Assembly (NCBI RefSeq): GCF_030149235.1
Contig: NZ_JASBRW010000039.1
Location: forward strand, 1 to 46,649
DNA from: Maricaulis sp.
GTDB taxonomy: Bacteria > Pseudomonadota > Alphaproteobacteria > Caulobacterales > Maricaulaceae
Direction of reading: 5' to 3'
Length of the DNA stretch: 46,649 nucleotides
Part shown: positions 46,575-46,649 of the stretch, piece after piece
Numbering within the stretch: the stretch's first letter is position 1
Layout of the letters: every line of letters starts with the position of its first letter
The notes under the pieces: generated by a model
Told to the model about the DNA's origin: nothing
Databases searched by the model: none
What the model saw: only the letters and a program-made list of their open reading frames with translations
Translations under genes and position numbers: made by a program

Positions 46575-46649
46575 TCAGGTGTTCAGGCTTTGAACGGCGG
46601 CATCAATCCCCAGCAAATAACTGGCCAGACCGAAGCCGGTAATGCTGCC
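46575..46649 (-). CDS. aroQ: 3-dehydroquinate dehydratase type II, C-terminal end (partial)
   Basis: The last 24 residues are readable and run off the right edge of the window. They include SITGFGLASYLLGIDAAVQS, which fits the C-terminal ITGFG-x3-Y-x-L-x3-A pattern of AroQ. The aroQ-accB-accC order is common and supports the call. The catalytic residues are outside the window. Confidence 0.82.
   Translation of the reverse strand, partial: GSITGFGLASYLLGIDAAVQSLNT

Overview
This is a GC-rich, gene-dense chromosomal stretch from an alphaproteobacterium, most likely a stalked or marine relative of Maricaulis/Hyphomonadaceae (order Maricaulales or Caulobacterales). The evidence is gene content and order: acpP-fabF-mltG-yicC-gmk, lptF-lptG-lptD-surA-pdxA-rsmA, purM/purN divergent from DUF2066-hdaA-ppk-ppx, and NDUFA12/DUF2155/aat/accC/accB/aroQ are all typical alphaproteobacterial arrangements. 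HdaA and the NDUFA12 complex I subunit point the same way. The assignment rests on recognition, not on a search. I saw no tRNA, rRNA, CRISPR array, insertion sequence or prophage.

Layout. 1-3977 (+): end of acpP, then fabF, mltG, yicC and gmk. 3964-11663 (-): the outer-membrane biogenesis operon lptF-lptG-lptD-surA-pdxA-rsmA, tail to tail with gmk. 11788-14236 (+): pepA, holC and a lipoprotein of the I78 peptidase-inhibitor type. 14296-16173 (-): an ABC-F ATPase. 16338-17607 (+): a DUF2268-type zinc protease and ndk. Then come three successive stem-loops and an S41 peptidase (-) that diverges from a CadC-like regulator with TPRs (+), followed by DUF4197 and an adenine-deaminase-type hydrolase (+). 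22428-24563 (-): arfB, purN, purM. 24699-30212 (+): DUF2066, hdaA, ppk, ppx. 30209-34923 (-): a TetR regulator, two PlsC-type acyltransferases and an LplT-like transporter in one run, then rnd. 35264-35686 (-): a small cysteine-rich secreted protein. 35860-37671 (+): aspS. 37748-42916 (-): the least ordinary block. 43071-44015 (+): NDUFA12 and DUF2155. 44012-46649 (-): aat, accC, accB and the end of aroQ.

Most genes are housekeeping: fatty-acid and LPS export machinery, purine synthesis, DnaA inactivation, polyphosphate turnover, RNA processing and biotin carboxylase. The accessory signal lies between 31.4 and 42.9 kb. The most striking item is a 980-residue NrdJ-like protein. It keeps the C-terminal TSCPD domain, the zinc ribbon and many class II ribonucleotide reductase landmarks. 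The segments that should carry the radical cysteine loop and the other catalytic strands are missing, so it looks like a ribonucleotide-reductase pseudoenzyme. Downstream on the same strand are a 61-residue two-helix membrane protein and two secreted pentapeptide-repeat proteins. The repeat proteins share paired-cysteine caps, and the larger one carries a long charged coiled coil. The tetR-plsC-plsC-lplT run has paired operator-like repeats around its likely promoter and resembles a split phospholipid-remodelling (Aas/LplT) module.
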